Of a DNA stretch of 64,000 nt, positions 17,024 through 25,890 are shown in pieces. The stretch comes from Flavobacteriales bacterium (GTDB lineage Bacteria > Bacteroidota > Bacteroidia > Flavobacteriales_F > PHOS-HE28). Each line of letters opens with the position of its first letter. Position 1 is the first letter of the stretch. Location of the stretch: assembly GCA_016705545.1 (NCBI GenBank), contig JADIYA010000003.1:1-64000 (forward strand), written 5' to 3'. The notes beneath the pieces were generated by a model. The model did not search any database. It worked only from the letters and a program-made list of their open reading frames with translations, and was not told the origin of the DNA. The translations under genes and the position numbers were made by a program.

Positions 17024-18844
17024 ATGGCCTCCCGTCGATCCGCACAAGCCTTCGCTGACGCTCCGCGCCCCACGCTCACCCGCGCCACCTTGCGCAAGGC
17101 CACGCGCGTGTTCCGCTACCTGCGGCCCTACCGCTGGCCGTTCATCGGCGGGCTGCTGCTGCTCTTCGTCACCACGGGGCTTTCGCTGCTCTTCCCGCTG
17201 CTGCTCGGGCAATTGGTGGATGCCGCGCGCGGCGATGCCGGTGCGCAGGAGGCACTGCTGAAGCGCATCGACGAGGTTGCGCTCACGCTGCTGGCGGTCT
17301 TCGCGGCACAGGCCTTCTTCGGCTTCTTCCGCATCTTCCTCTTCTCGTGGATCACGGAGAACATGCTGGCGCGCATGCGGCGCGACACCTACGAGCACCT
17401 GCTGCGCCTGCCCATGACCTTCTTCGCGCAACGCCGCGTGGGCGAGCTCAACAGCCGCATCAGCGCCGACATCGCCATGCTGCAGGACGCGCTCACCACC
17501 AACCTCGCCGAGCTCATCCGCCAGGTGCTCGTGGTGGTGGCGGGCATCGTGCTGCTCACGCAGGTCAGCATCGACCTCACGCTCACCATGCTCGCCATCA
17601 TCCCGGTGGTGGCGCTGGTCGCGGTCTTCTTCGGACGATTCGTGACCAGATTGAGCAAGCAGGTGCAGGACCGCATAGCGGATACCGGCGTGATCGTGGA
17701 CGAGACGCTGCAAGGCATCCAGAACGTGAAGGCCTTCGCCAACGAGCGCTGGGAAGCGCTGCGCTACGGCACGGCGGTGCATGAGGCGCGCGGACTGGCG
17801 CTGAAGGGCGCGCGCTGGCAGGGCGCCTTCGTGAGCTTCATCATCCTGTGCATGTTCGGCGCCATCGTGCTGGTGATCTGGCGCGGGGTGCGCATGCTGC
17901 CCGCGGGCGAGATCACCATGGGCGAGCTCTTCACCTTCATCCTCTACAGCATGTTCATCGGCGCCAGCATCGGCGGACTGCCGGAGCTGGTGAACCGCAT
18001 GCTGAAAGCCATCGGTGCCAGCGAGCGCTTGATGGACCTGCAAGAGGAAGCCGCGGAGCCCATCACCTTGGAAGAGCGCAAGGAGCAGCTTCAGCTCCAA
18101 GGCGCCATCGCCTTCGAGCACGTGGCCTTCCACTACGCCAGCAGGGCCGATGTGCCGGTGCTGCGCGAGGTGAGCTTCTCCGCGAGGCCCGGCGAGCGCA
18201 TCGCGCTGGTGGGCCCCAGTGGCGCAGGCAAGAGCACGGTGGCTTCGCTGGTGCTGCGCTTCTATGATCCGGTGAGCGGACGCGTGGTGATCGATGGCCG
18301 GGATGCACGCGACTACGACCTATCGGCGCTGCGCGACCGCATGGCCATCGTGCCGCAAGAAGTGCTGCTCTTCGGCGGCAGCATCCGCGAGAACATCGCT
18401 TACGGCAGGCCCGGTGCCAGCGATGGCGAGATTGAGGCGGCGGCGCGCAAAGCGAACGCCCACGGCTTCATCGCATCGTTCCCCGAGGGCTACAAGACCA
18501 TCGTGGGCGAGCGCGGCATCCAGCTCAGCGGCGGTCAGCGGCAGCGCATCGCCATTGCCCGCGCAGTGCTGAAGGACCCGGCCATCCTCATCCTCGACGA
18601 GGCTACCAGCGCACTCGATAGCGAGAGCGAACGCTTGGTGCAAGAAGCGCTGGAGCAATTGATGAAGGGCCGCACGAGCATCGTGATCGCGCACCGCCTG
18701 AGCACCATCCGCGATGCGGACAGGATCCTCGTGCTCGATAAGGGCGTGGTGGCCGAGAGCGGCACGCACGAGGAGCTCATCGCAAACGCGAACGGGCTCT
18801 ACTCCAGCCTGAGCCGCCTGCAGTTCGACCAGAGCATGGCCTGA
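17024..18844 (+). CDS. MsbA-type ABC exporter (membrane plus ATPase half-transporter)
   Basis: 606 residues. Residues ~35-330 are the six-helix exporter membrane domain; ~350-600 the nucleotide-binding domain. Visible motifs: Walker A GPSGAGKST (nt ~18214), Q-loop VPQEVLLFGGSI, signature LSGGQRQRIAIARA (nt ~18522), Walker B ILILDEATSALD (~18587), H-loop IVIAHRLST. Homodimeric exporters of this class move lipids (lipid A core) or hydrophobic drugs across the inner membrane. The substrate cannot be fixed from sequence. A relic of a similar 5' end lies at 15.7 kb. Confidence 0.9.
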   Translation: MASRRSAQAFADAPRPTLTRATLRKATRVFRYLRPYRWPFIGGLLLLFVTTGLSLLFPLLLGQLVDAARGDAGAQEALLKRIDEVALTLLAVFAAQAFFGFFRIFLFSWITENMLARMRRDTYEHLLRLPMTFFAQRRVGELNSRISADIAMLQDALTTNLAELIRQVLVVVAGIVLLTQVSIDLTLTMLAIIPVVALVAVFFGRFVTRLSKQVQDRIADTGVIVDETLQGIQNVKAFANERWEALRYGTAVHEARGLALKGARWQGAFVSFIILCMFGAIVLVIWRGVRMLPAGEITMGELFTFILYSMFIGASIGGLPELVNRMLKAIGASERLMDLQEEAAEPITLEERKEQLQLQGAIAFEHVAFHYASRADVPVLREVSFSARPGERIALVGPSGAGKSTVASLVLRFYDPVSGRVVIDGRDARDYDLSALRDRMAIVPQEVLLFGGSIRENIAYGRPGASDGEIEAAARKANAHGFIASFPEGYKTIVGERGIQLSGGQRQRIAIARAVLKDPAILILDEATSALDSESERLVQEALEQLMKGRTSIVIAHRLSTIRDADRILVLDKGVVAESGTHEELIANANGLYSSLSRLQFDQSMA

Positions 18845-18966
18845 TCAGGCGCTCCACCACCAAGTCTAGGTGCCGAAGTACCCGTCTTGCGGAACCGGTG
18901 CGAAGCAGGGCAACCCGCACACCGCCAGCGAAGCAGGGAGGCGCTGGCAACGATTGCTGGCCCGCG

Positions 18967-19503
18967 CTAACCTGCTGTTGTAAGGTAATAGAGCTTCCCC
19001 CTCACCCCCGGCCCCTCTCCCGAGGAGAGGGGAGTCCGCTGCACCAGATGCTTGGTCATGCGCAGGAACTCGGGCAGGGTGGTGACGGCGCGGCTCACGA
19101 TCACATCGTAGGTCTTCTTGTGGTCCTCGCTGCGCACCTGCTCGGCGGTGCAATTGGTGAGGCCCAGCCCTTCGATCACGCCCTTCACGGCCATGATCTT
19201 CTTGCCGATGCCATCGATGCCGTGGAAGGCGCAATGCGGGAAGAAGATGGCCAGCGGGACCAAGGGGAAGCCACCGCCCGTGCCCACATCAACGATGCGC
19301 ATGCCCTTCTTGAACTGCACCACCTTGGCGATGCCGAGTGAATGCAGGATGTGCCGCTCGTAGAGGTGCTCGAAGTCCTTGCGTGAGATCAGGTTGACGC
19401 GGGCGTTCCACTCAGCATAGAGCGGGCCCAGACGAGCGAACTGCTCCCGCTGGTGCGCGGTGAGTTCGGGGAAATACCTCGCGATCAACTCGGCACCATC
19501 CAT
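18967..19503 (-). CDS. rsmG: RsmG, 16S rRNA m7G527 methyltransferase, C-terminus disrupted by a hairpin repeat
   Basis: AdoMet-dependent methyltransferase of 16S rRNA. Family features: NLISRKDFEHLYERHILHSL (residues ~38-57), the AdoMet loop IVDVGTGGGFPLVPLAI (~70-86), and VRSEDHKKTYDVIVSRAVTTLPEFL (~123-147). After HLVQ at residue ~155 the family sequence stops. It is replaced by a translated stretch of an intergenic hairpin (RTPLSSGEGPGVRG), then KLYYLTTAG and a stop, giving 178 residues instead of about 205-215. The last strands, with the usual KGGDL motif, are missing. It might retain activity, or be a pseudogene. The next gene upstream on this strand is the sigma factor. Confidence 0.83.
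   Translation of the reverse strand: MDGAELIARYFPELTAHQREQFARLGPLYAEWNARVNLISRKDFEHLYERHILHSLGIAKVVQFKKGMRIVDVGTGGGFPLVPLAIFFPHCAFHGIDGIGKKIMAVKGVIEGLGLTNCTAEQVRSEDHKKTYDVIVSRAVTTLPEFLRMTKHLVQRTPLSSGEGPGVRGKLYYLTTAG
18996..19034. repeat. CCCCTCTCC-type palindromic repeat
   Basis: Perfect 9-bp arms CCCCTCTCC / GGAGAGGGG (19012-19020 and 19024-19032) around a CGA loop, preceded by CCCTCACCCCCGG. This GC-rich hairpin type is widespread as an intergenic repeat in many bacteria. Here it lies in frame inside the 3' end of rsmG. Confidence 0.65.
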
Positions 19504-19519
19504 GAGTCGGCGGCCCGGA

Positions 19520-20129
19520 TCAGATCGTGTCCTTGCGCGCGTTGAGGAGCCCTTCGAGGAACTCGCGGGCGCGGAAGAGCTGGGCCTTCACGGTGCCGAG
19601 CGGCAGGTCGAGCTCCTGCGCGATCTCCTCGTAGCTGTACTCCTGGTAGTAGCGCAGCTCCACCAGCTGCTTGTAGCGCGGCTTCAGCTTGTCCACCACC
19701 TCGCGCATCACTTCATTCTTCTGGTTGCGGATGGCCACATCGGCGGGATCGGGGCCGTGGCCCTTGAGCTCGATGGTCATCTCGTCGCCGTCGTCGGTGC
19801 CGATGGGCGCATCGATGGAGAAGGTCTTCTTCTTCTGTTTCCGGATCCAGTCGATGCAGTTGTTCGACGCGATCTTGAAGAGCCAGGTGCTGAAGGCGTA
19901 GTTGGGCGTGTACTGCTTCAGCCGGTTGAAGGCCTTGCCGAAGGCCTCGATGGTGAGGTCCTCCGCATCGTCCTTGTTGTTGATCATCTTCAACAGCATG
20001 AAGTAGATGCTGTCGCGGTAGCGGCTCATCAGCTCGGCATAGGCCTTCTGGTCGCCCTTGTCCACGGCCTTGCGCACGAGGATGTAATCGTACCGGGCCT
20101 TCTCACTGAGGTTCTCGTTCACTTCCATC
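19520..20129 (-). CDS. RNA polymerase sigma factor, ECF-like (sigma-70 family)
   Basis: 202 residues from ATG 20129. Region 2: AYAELMSRYRDSIYFMLLKMINNKDDAEDLTIEAFGKAFNRLKQY with the DAEDLTIEAF core, followed by AFSTWLFKIASNNCIDWIRKQKKK. Region 4: LKPRYKQLVELRYYQEYSYEEIAQELDLPLGTVKAQLFRAREFL with a helix-turn-helix. A charged linker separates them (DDGDEMTIELKGHGPDP). No anti-sigma gene is adjacent. It overlaps the glycosyltransferase by about 10 nt downstream of that gene on the same strand, so the two are likely co-transcribed. Regulon unknown. Confidence 0.88.
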
Positions 20130-21219
20130 GTTTGGGCTTTACGAGGATCGTGCTGGCATAAAGCAGCGGATCCAAAAGTAGGAACAGCCATTCCAAAGGC
20201 AGGGCGAGCCAGGCGATGGCACCGGCCTGCAAGCGGCGCAGCGCGGCAATGGCCACGGGCTGCAGCAGCAGGAGCTGAGCGCCGAGGCCGATGGCCGATT
20301 CGACCCAACGCTGGCGCAGGAGCAGCATGATCAGCGCGCTCCAGAATACCAGCCGCGCCAAGGGCAGCAGCATCAGCAGCACCTGATGGCCGAAGCGGTA
20401 ATGCACCGCCGTGGTGTAGTGTCGGCGCTTGCGCCGGATCCAGGTGGGCAGATCGGGCGTGGGGCGCGTGGTCATGAAGCTGTGCGGATCGGCCACCACG
20501 GCGGTGTTCCCTTTGCGCGCGGCTGCGTTGATGAGCAGGTCATCGTCGCCGCTCATCAGGTGGTTGTGCTTCTGCGGGCCGCTGGAGCCGAAGAAGACAT
20601 CGCTGGCGTAGCCCAGGTTGCGGCCAACGCCCATGTACGGGATGCCGGCCTGGGCGAAGCCGAGGAATTGCATGGCCTTGATGGCGCCATCGTAGCGCTC
20701 CAGCACGCTGCCCAAGCCGGGCGACTTCGCGTACGGGCTGTGGCCGATCACGATCTTCCTGCCATCGCGGAAGCCGGAGGCCATCAGCGCGATCCAATCG
20801 GTGCTCGCGGGAATGCAATCGGCGTCGGTGAGCAGCACATGCGGGTGCGATGCGGAACGGACACCGACCCCGAGCGCGATCTTCTTCCCGTAGTTGAAGC
20901 GCTCATCGGCCTGGATGTTCACGGGCTTCAAGAGCGGGTACCGGGGCTTCATCCATTGCAGGATCTCCCAGGTATCATCATCGCTGCGGTCGTTCACCAC
21001 CACCACCTCGAAGGCGCGGTGGTCCTGCTGCATGAGCAGGGGGATCAGCTCCTCGAGCGTGCGCGCCTCGTTGCGGGCGCAGATCACCACGCTGATGGGC
21101 AGGTCGCGGTCGGGCTGGGCCGTGCGCTTGCCGAAGGCCAGCCGGGCGAACATGAGCGCATGGTAGGCCAGCAGCACCACGAGCGCGCCGAGCATCACTT
21201 GGAATTCAATGGGCCACAT
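20119..21219 (-). CDS. Family 2 glycosyltransferase, membrane-bound
   Basis: About 366 residues from ATG 21219 (a GTG at 21240 is also possible). N-terminal membrane anchor MLGALVVLLAYHALMFA, then a GT-A domain: ISVVICARNEARTLEELIPLL, VVVVNDRSDDDTWEIL, LLTDADCIPAS (DxD-like metal site) and MSGDDDLLINAAA with IRRKRRHYTT downstream, the ED..QxxRW-like acceptor region. Two or three C-terminal hydrophobic segments follow. It resembles processive or lipid-linked family 2 transferases of cell-envelope polysaccharide synthesis. Acceptor unknown. Confidence 0.82.
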   Translation of the reverse strand: MWPIEFQVMLGALVVLLAYHALMFARLAFGKRTAQPDRDLPISVVICARNEARTLEELIPLLMQQDHRAFEVVVVNDRSDDDTWEILQWMKPRYPLLKPVNIQADERFNYGKKIALGVGVRSASHPHVLLTDADCIPASTDWIALMASGFRDGRKIVIGHSPYAKSPGLGSVLERYDGAIKAMQFLGFAQAGIPYMGVGRNLGYASDVFFGSSGPQKHNHLMSGDDDLLINAAARKGNTAVVADPHSFMTTRPTPDLPTWIRRKRRHYTTAVHYRFGHQVLLMLLPLARLVFWSALIMLLLRQRWVESAIGLGAQLLLLQPVAIAALRRLQAGAIAWLALPLEWLFLLLDPLLYASTILVKPKRWK

Positions 21220-21460
21220 GCAATCGCGAAGCCGCACCAAGGCGGCACGAGCGCTGGCGAAACTACCGGGGGCGAACGGCCGCGCACTGATCCAGAGCGT
21301 CAGTTATGAACACATACCCGCGGGCCGCAGGGGGGCAACGATTCCAGCTGCGGGCCCCAGGGCGTAACAGGGGCGAGCCAGGGAGGGCAACCCACAGCTC
21401 GCTGCCTCGACACAGAACCCAACAGCAACTCGACGAGTTGCGGAAATGGGTCCCTGATCA

Positions 21461-22600
<1,140 letters not shown>

Positions 22601-22665
22601 ATCGCGCGGATCAAGCGCACCACGGCCAACTCGCAACTGCCCACCGTCCACTCCCTCACCGCCTC

Positions 22666-23745
22666 GTGCGCATCCTCGACCGCTACATACTCCGCAAGTT
22701 CCTGGGCACCTTCTTCTTCATGCTGGTGCTCATCATGCTGGTGGCCATCGTCTTCGACCTGAGCGAGAAGACGGAGGATTTCGCGCGCACCAAGCCCAGC
22801 GCCCGCGCCATCGCCTTCGACTACTACGTGAACTTCGTGGTGTTCTATGCCAACCGCTTCAGCGGCCTCTTCACCTTCCTGGCCGTGCTGCTCTTCACCA
22901 GCCGCCTGTCGCACCGCAGCGAGATCATCGCCATGCTCAGCAGCGGCGTGAGCTTCCCGCGCCTGATGCGGCCCTACGCCATCGGCGCCACGCTCATCGC
23001 GGCGCTGAGCCTGTACGTGAACCACGAGCTGCTGCCCAAGGCCAATGAGAAGCGCCTCGCTTTCGAGGAGGACTACGTGCGCGTGGTGGCCTTCATGGTG
23101 AAGGACCGGCACCTGCACCGCGAGGTCGCGCCGGGGCTGATCGTCTACGGCGAGCGCTTCTCCATTGAAACGCTCACCCTGCACGACTTCGGGTTGGAGC
23201 GCTGGGAGAACGGTGCTTTGCACAGCAAGCTCGACGCTGAGCGGGCCGTTTACGACAGCATCAGCGGCCATTGGCGCGCCATCAACTACACGCGCCGCGT
23301 GATGGGCGCACAGGGCGATGCACTAACGCGCGGACTCGAGCTCGACACCGTGCTGCCCTTGCGTCCTGCCGACCTCGGCCAGCGCGTGGAGACCGCCATG
23401 GCCATGCCCACCGGCGCGCTCAATACATACATCGCCGACCGCTTGCGCCAGGGCGATGGCCGTGTGGGCGCCTACTTGATCGAGAAGCACCAGCGCACCG
23501 CCTATCCACTCGCCACCTACATCTTCACCCTCATCGGCGTGGGCATCGCCAGCCGTAAGGTGCGCGGCGGCACCGGGCTGCACATCGCCGTCGGCGTGAT
23601 GCTCGTGCTCGTGTACTTCTTCGTGGTGCAGTTCACCACCGTGGCGGCCACCAATGCCGGCATGGACCCCTTCCTGGCCGTGTGGCTGCCGAACCTGGGC
23701 TACGCGCTGATCGGGGTCTGGATCTACCGCACGGCCCCGAAGTAG
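22666..23745 (+). CDS. LptF/LptG family permease (lipopolysaccharide export)
   Basis: 359 residues from a GTG at 22666. YjgP/YjgQ family: inner-membrane half of the Lpt transporter that moves LPS to the outer membrane. The start MRILDRYILRKFLGTFFFMLVLIMLVAIVFDL (first helix), the pair of helices at residues ~60-120 with RLSHRSEIIAMLSSGVSF (the conserved coupling region), a periplasmic jellyroll (~125-260) and the C-terminal helix cluster AYPLATYIFTLIGVGIASRKVRGGTG onward are all in place. The partner permease is not in the window. It lies 65 nt after tgt. Confidence 0.88.
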   Translation: MRILDRYILRKFLGTFFFMLVLIMLVAIVFDLSEKTEDFARTKPSARAIAFDYYVNFVVFYANRFSGLFTFLAVLLFTSRLSHRSEIIAMLSSGVSFPRLMRPYAIGATLIAALSLYVNHELLPKANEKRLAFEEDYVRVVAFMVKDRHLHREVAPGLIVYGERFSIETLTLHDFGLERWENGALHSKLDAERAVYDSISGHWRAINYTRRVMGAQGDALTRGLELDTVLPLRPADLGQRVETAMAMPTGALNTYIADRLRQGDGRVGAYLIEKHQRTAYPLATYIFTLIGVGIASRKVRGGTGLHIAVGVMLVLVYFFVVQFTTVAATNAGMDPFLAVWLPNLGYALIGVWIYRTAPK

Positions 23746-23769
23746 GCCAACGGCCCATCACATTCTTTC

Positions 23770-23814
23770 CATCGGCATATTGCGATGATATCATTCCATC
23801 GTAATATTGCGATC
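23770..23814. promoter_or_regulatory. Tandem ArsR-type operator palindromes
   Basis: Two related imperfect palindromes, CATCGGCATATTGCGATG (23770-23787) and CATCGTAATATTGCGATC (23797-23814), spaced 27 nt start to start, sit immediately upstream of arsR. The CATCG-N8-CGATG layout is what an ArsR homodimer would bind. The A+T-rich spacers probably contain the promoter of the whole ars operon. Confidence 0.7.
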
Positions 23815-23826
23815 TCATTACGAACC

Positions 23827-24150
23827 ATGGGACTCATCAAGGCCGACCTTTTCACTGACGAGCAGAACCGCGTGGCCGCCCTGGCCAAGGTGCTCGGGCA
23901 TCCGGCGCGCATCGCCATCCTGCAATACCTCGTGAAACAGGGCAGCTGCGTGAACGGCTCGCTCGTGGAGGAGCTGGGCCTGGCGCAGGCCACCATCAGC
24001 CAGCACCTGTGGGAGCTGAAGAACGCCGGGCTCATCAAGGGCACCGTTGAAGGCACCAGCGTCTGCTACTGCATCGACCCGAAGGGCTGGAATACGCTGA
24101 GGAAGGGATTGAATAAACTGCTCACGAGCGTGAGCGACAACTGCTGCTGA
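23827..24150 (+). CDS. arsR: ArsR-family metalloregulator
   Basis: 107 residues from ATG 23827; an in-frame ATG at 23785 lies inside the operator and is not credible. Winged-helix repressor: KVLGHPARIAILQYLVKQGSCVNGSLVEELGLAQATISQHLWELKNAGLIKG. Cysteines are present at GSCVNG, at SVCYC (residues ~79-83) and at the C-terminal NCC. The CVNG position is not the classic helix-3 CVC site, so As(III) is probably sensed by a different cysteine set. It heads the ars operon and should repress it through the two upstream palindromes. Confidence 0.88.
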   Translation: MGLIKADLFTDEQNRVAALAKVLGHPARIAILQYLVKQGSCVNGSLVEELGLAQATISQHLWELKNAGLIKGTVEGTSVCYCIDPKGWNTLRKGLNKLLTSVSDNCC

Positions 24151-24160
24151 TAACCAGGAA

Positions 24161-24180
24161 GGGCGGGAATTTTCCCGCCC
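24161..24180. repeat. Perfect hairpin between arsR and arsM
   Basis: GGGCGGGAA and TTCCCGCCC (9-bp arms, 2-nt loop). No T-tract follows, so a simple intrinsic terminator is unlikely. It may limit read-through or stabilise the arsR message within the operon. Confidence 0.5.
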
Positions 24181-24197
24181 CGACGAATCCAACAACA

Positions 24198-25091
24198 ATG
24201 AACACCGCACAAGAGACAAAGGACATGGTCCGCGCCAAGTACGCGGAGATCGCCAGCCAGGACAAAGGCACCAACGCCAGCAGCTGCTGCGGCGCCGGGG
24301 GGTGCAGCACCGAAGCCTACACCATCTTCTCAGACGACTACTCGAAGCTCGAAGGCTACAACCCCGACGCCGACCTCTCCCTCGGCTGCGGCCTGCCCAC
24401 CGAATCCGCGGGGATCAAGAAAGGCGACACCGTGCTCGACCTGGGCAGTGGAGCTGGCAACGACTGCTTCGTGGCGCGCCACGAAACCGGCGAGGATGGC
24501 CGCGTGATCGGCGTGGACTTCACACCCGAGATGATCGCCAAGGCGAAGTCCAACGCTGCCAAGCTGGGCTACCAGAACGTGGAGTTCCGCCAAGGCGACA
24601 TCGAAGCGCTGCCGCTCACGAGCAACATCGTGGACGTGGTAGTGAGCAATTGCGTGCTCAACCTGGTGCCCGACAAGAAGAAGGCCTTCAGCGAGGTGCT
24701 GCGCGTGCTCAAACCCGGCGGCCACTTCAGCATCAGCGATGTGGCGCTGAAGGGCGAGTTGCCAGGCAACTTGGCCAAAGCCGCCGAGATGTATGCGGGA
24801 TGCGTGAGCGGTGCCCTGCAGGAGAGCGACTACCTCGGCATCATCCACGGGCTCGGCTTCGAGCAGGTGACGGTGCAGAAGCGCAAACAGATCATCGTGC
24901 CGGACGACATCCTTGCGAACTACCTCAGCGCTGAGGAGCTCGCGGCATTCAAGGCAAGCGGAACGGGCATCTTCAGCATCACGGTGTCCGCAACGAAGCC
25001 CGGTGCGATCGGTGCGACTCCGGGTCAAGCCAAGGACAACAAAGAAGAACTGAAAGCCGCCTGCTGCGGAAGCGGAAGCAACTGCTGCTAA
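24198..25091 (+). CDS. arsM: Arsenite S-adenosylmethionine methyltransferase
   Basis: 297 residues. Methylates As(III) to methyl- and dimethylarsenicals. AdoMet motif I TVLDLGSGAGNDCFVARH (residues ~73-90), then GVDFTPEMIAKAK and GDIEALPL. The arsenic-binding cysteines typical of ArsM are visible: SSCCGAGGC (~29-37), GNDC (~84), the NCVLNLVPDKKKAF motif (~152) and YAGCVSGAL (~201). A Cys-rich tail (AACCGSGSNCC) ends the protein, as in other bacterial ArsM. Lies downstream of arsR in the ars operon. Confidence 0.94.
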   Translation: MNTAQETKDMVRAKYAEIASQDKGTNASSCCGAGGCSTEAYTIFSDDYSKLEGYNPDADLSLGCGLPTESAGIKKGDTVLDLGSGAGNDCFVARHETGEDGRVIGVDFTPEMIAKAKSNAAKLGYQNVEFRQGDIEALPLTSNIVDVVVSNCVLNLVPDKKKAFSEVLRVLKPGGHFSISDVALKGELPGNLAKAAEMYAGCVSGALQESDYLGIIHGLGFEQVTVQKRKQIIVPDDILANYLSAEELAAFKASGTGIFSITVSATKPGAIGATPGQAKDNKEELKAACCGSGSNCC

Positions 25092-25100
25092 GCCATCGCC

Positions 25101-25787
25101 ATGCTCGCCCTCATTCCTGCCCTCTTGCTGGCCGTCACGGCACAACCCGCATCCGACATGGACCGCACCCTTCATCCCGAACTGCAGCGCTACGTGAATG
25201 AGCGCGTGATCCCGGCTGTGGCCGCCATCCCCGCGGAACGCAAGGAAAGCCTGGACCTCATCGTCGCCTTCGTGAAGGAGCGCAAGGCCGCCGGTGCCAC
25301 CGCCGACCTCACCTTCATCTGCACGCACAACAGCCGGCGCAGCCACCTGAGCCAGTTGTGGGCGGCCACCGCGGCGTGGAGCTTCAGTCAAGACCATGTG
25401 CGTACCTACAGCGGAGGCACCGAGGCCACGGCCTTCAACCCGCGTGCTGTTGCTGCCGTGGAACGCGCGGGGTTCCACGTGGTGAAGCCCGAAGGGAAGA
25501 ACCCGGTGTACGAAGTGTCGTTCGCGAAGGACCATGCCGTCGAACGCTGCTGGAGCAAGAAGTACGACGATGCCGCCAACCCCCAGAAGGATTTCTGCGC
25601 CGTGATGACCTGCTCTGAGGCCGACAAGAACTGCCCCATCGTCTTCGGCGCCTTGGACCGCATCAGCCTGCCCTACAACGACCCGAAGGAGGCCGACGGC
25701 ACGCCCGAGGAAACCGCTCGGTACGATGAGCGTTGCCTGCAGATCGCCGCGGAGCTGTGGTATGTGATGCAACGGGCCGCGCAGTAG
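25101..25787 (+). CDS. ArsC-like low-molecular-weight phosphatase with signal peptide
   Basis: 228 residues. The core resembles thioredoxin-type arsenate reductase/LMW tyrosine phosphatase: nucleophile loop CTHNSRRSHL (CX5R, residues ~74-83), YSGGTEATAFNPRAVAAVERAGF, and a redox cysteine pair CSEADKNC (~173-180) with VFGALDRISLPYNDPKE. An N-terminal hydrophobic segment MLALIPALLLAVTAQPAS looks like a signal peptide, followed by about 50 helical residues that ordinary ArsC lacks. Location between arsM and acr3 argues for arsenate reduction or another arsenic role. A periplasmic location would be unusual, because ArsC draws electrons from cytoplasmic thioredoxin. Confidence 0.82.
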   Translation: MLALIPALLLAVTAQPASDMDRTLHPELQRYVNERVIPAVAAIPAERKESLDLIVAFVKERKAAGATADLTFICTHNSRRSHLSQLWAATAAWSFSQDHVRTYSGGTEATAFNPRAVAAVERAGFHVVKPEGKNPVYEVSFAKDHAVERCWSKKYDDAANPQKDFCAVMTCSEADKNCPIVFGALDRISLPYNDPKEADGTPEETARYDERCLQIAAELWYVMQRAAQ

Positions 25788-25792
25788 GAACG

Positions 25793-25875
25793 AACCACGG
25801 ATGGACACGGATAGGCACGGATGAAATCAGAACTCGTCGTGCAGGATCCGTGTGCATCAGTTTCCATCCGTGGTT
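25793..25875. repeat. Long imperfect inverted repeat with CACGGAT units
   Basis: Left arm 25793-25822 and right arm 25846-25875 match at 25 of 30 positions when one is reverse-complemented, around a 23-nt loop. The arms contain repeated CACGGAT words. Repeats of the ACCACGGATGGACACGGAT type are common between genes in diverse bacteria. Here it separates the ArsC-like gene from acr3 within one operon and may act on mRNA stability. Confidence 0.65.
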
Positions 25876-25890
25876 GATTCAAGCTGAACC

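Noticed and set aside
16779..17261. Plus-strand frame overlapping the start of the ABC exporter
   Set aside because: Low-complexity Pro/Ala/Arg composition; the exporter is in another frame and starts at 17024.
21300..21460. Possible structured RNA or riboswitch (preQ1-like) upstream of tgt
   Set aside because: There are inverted repeats (CTGCGGGCC region and CAACTCGACGAGTTG) but no recognisable preQ1 aptamer sequence; only a hairpin can be stated.
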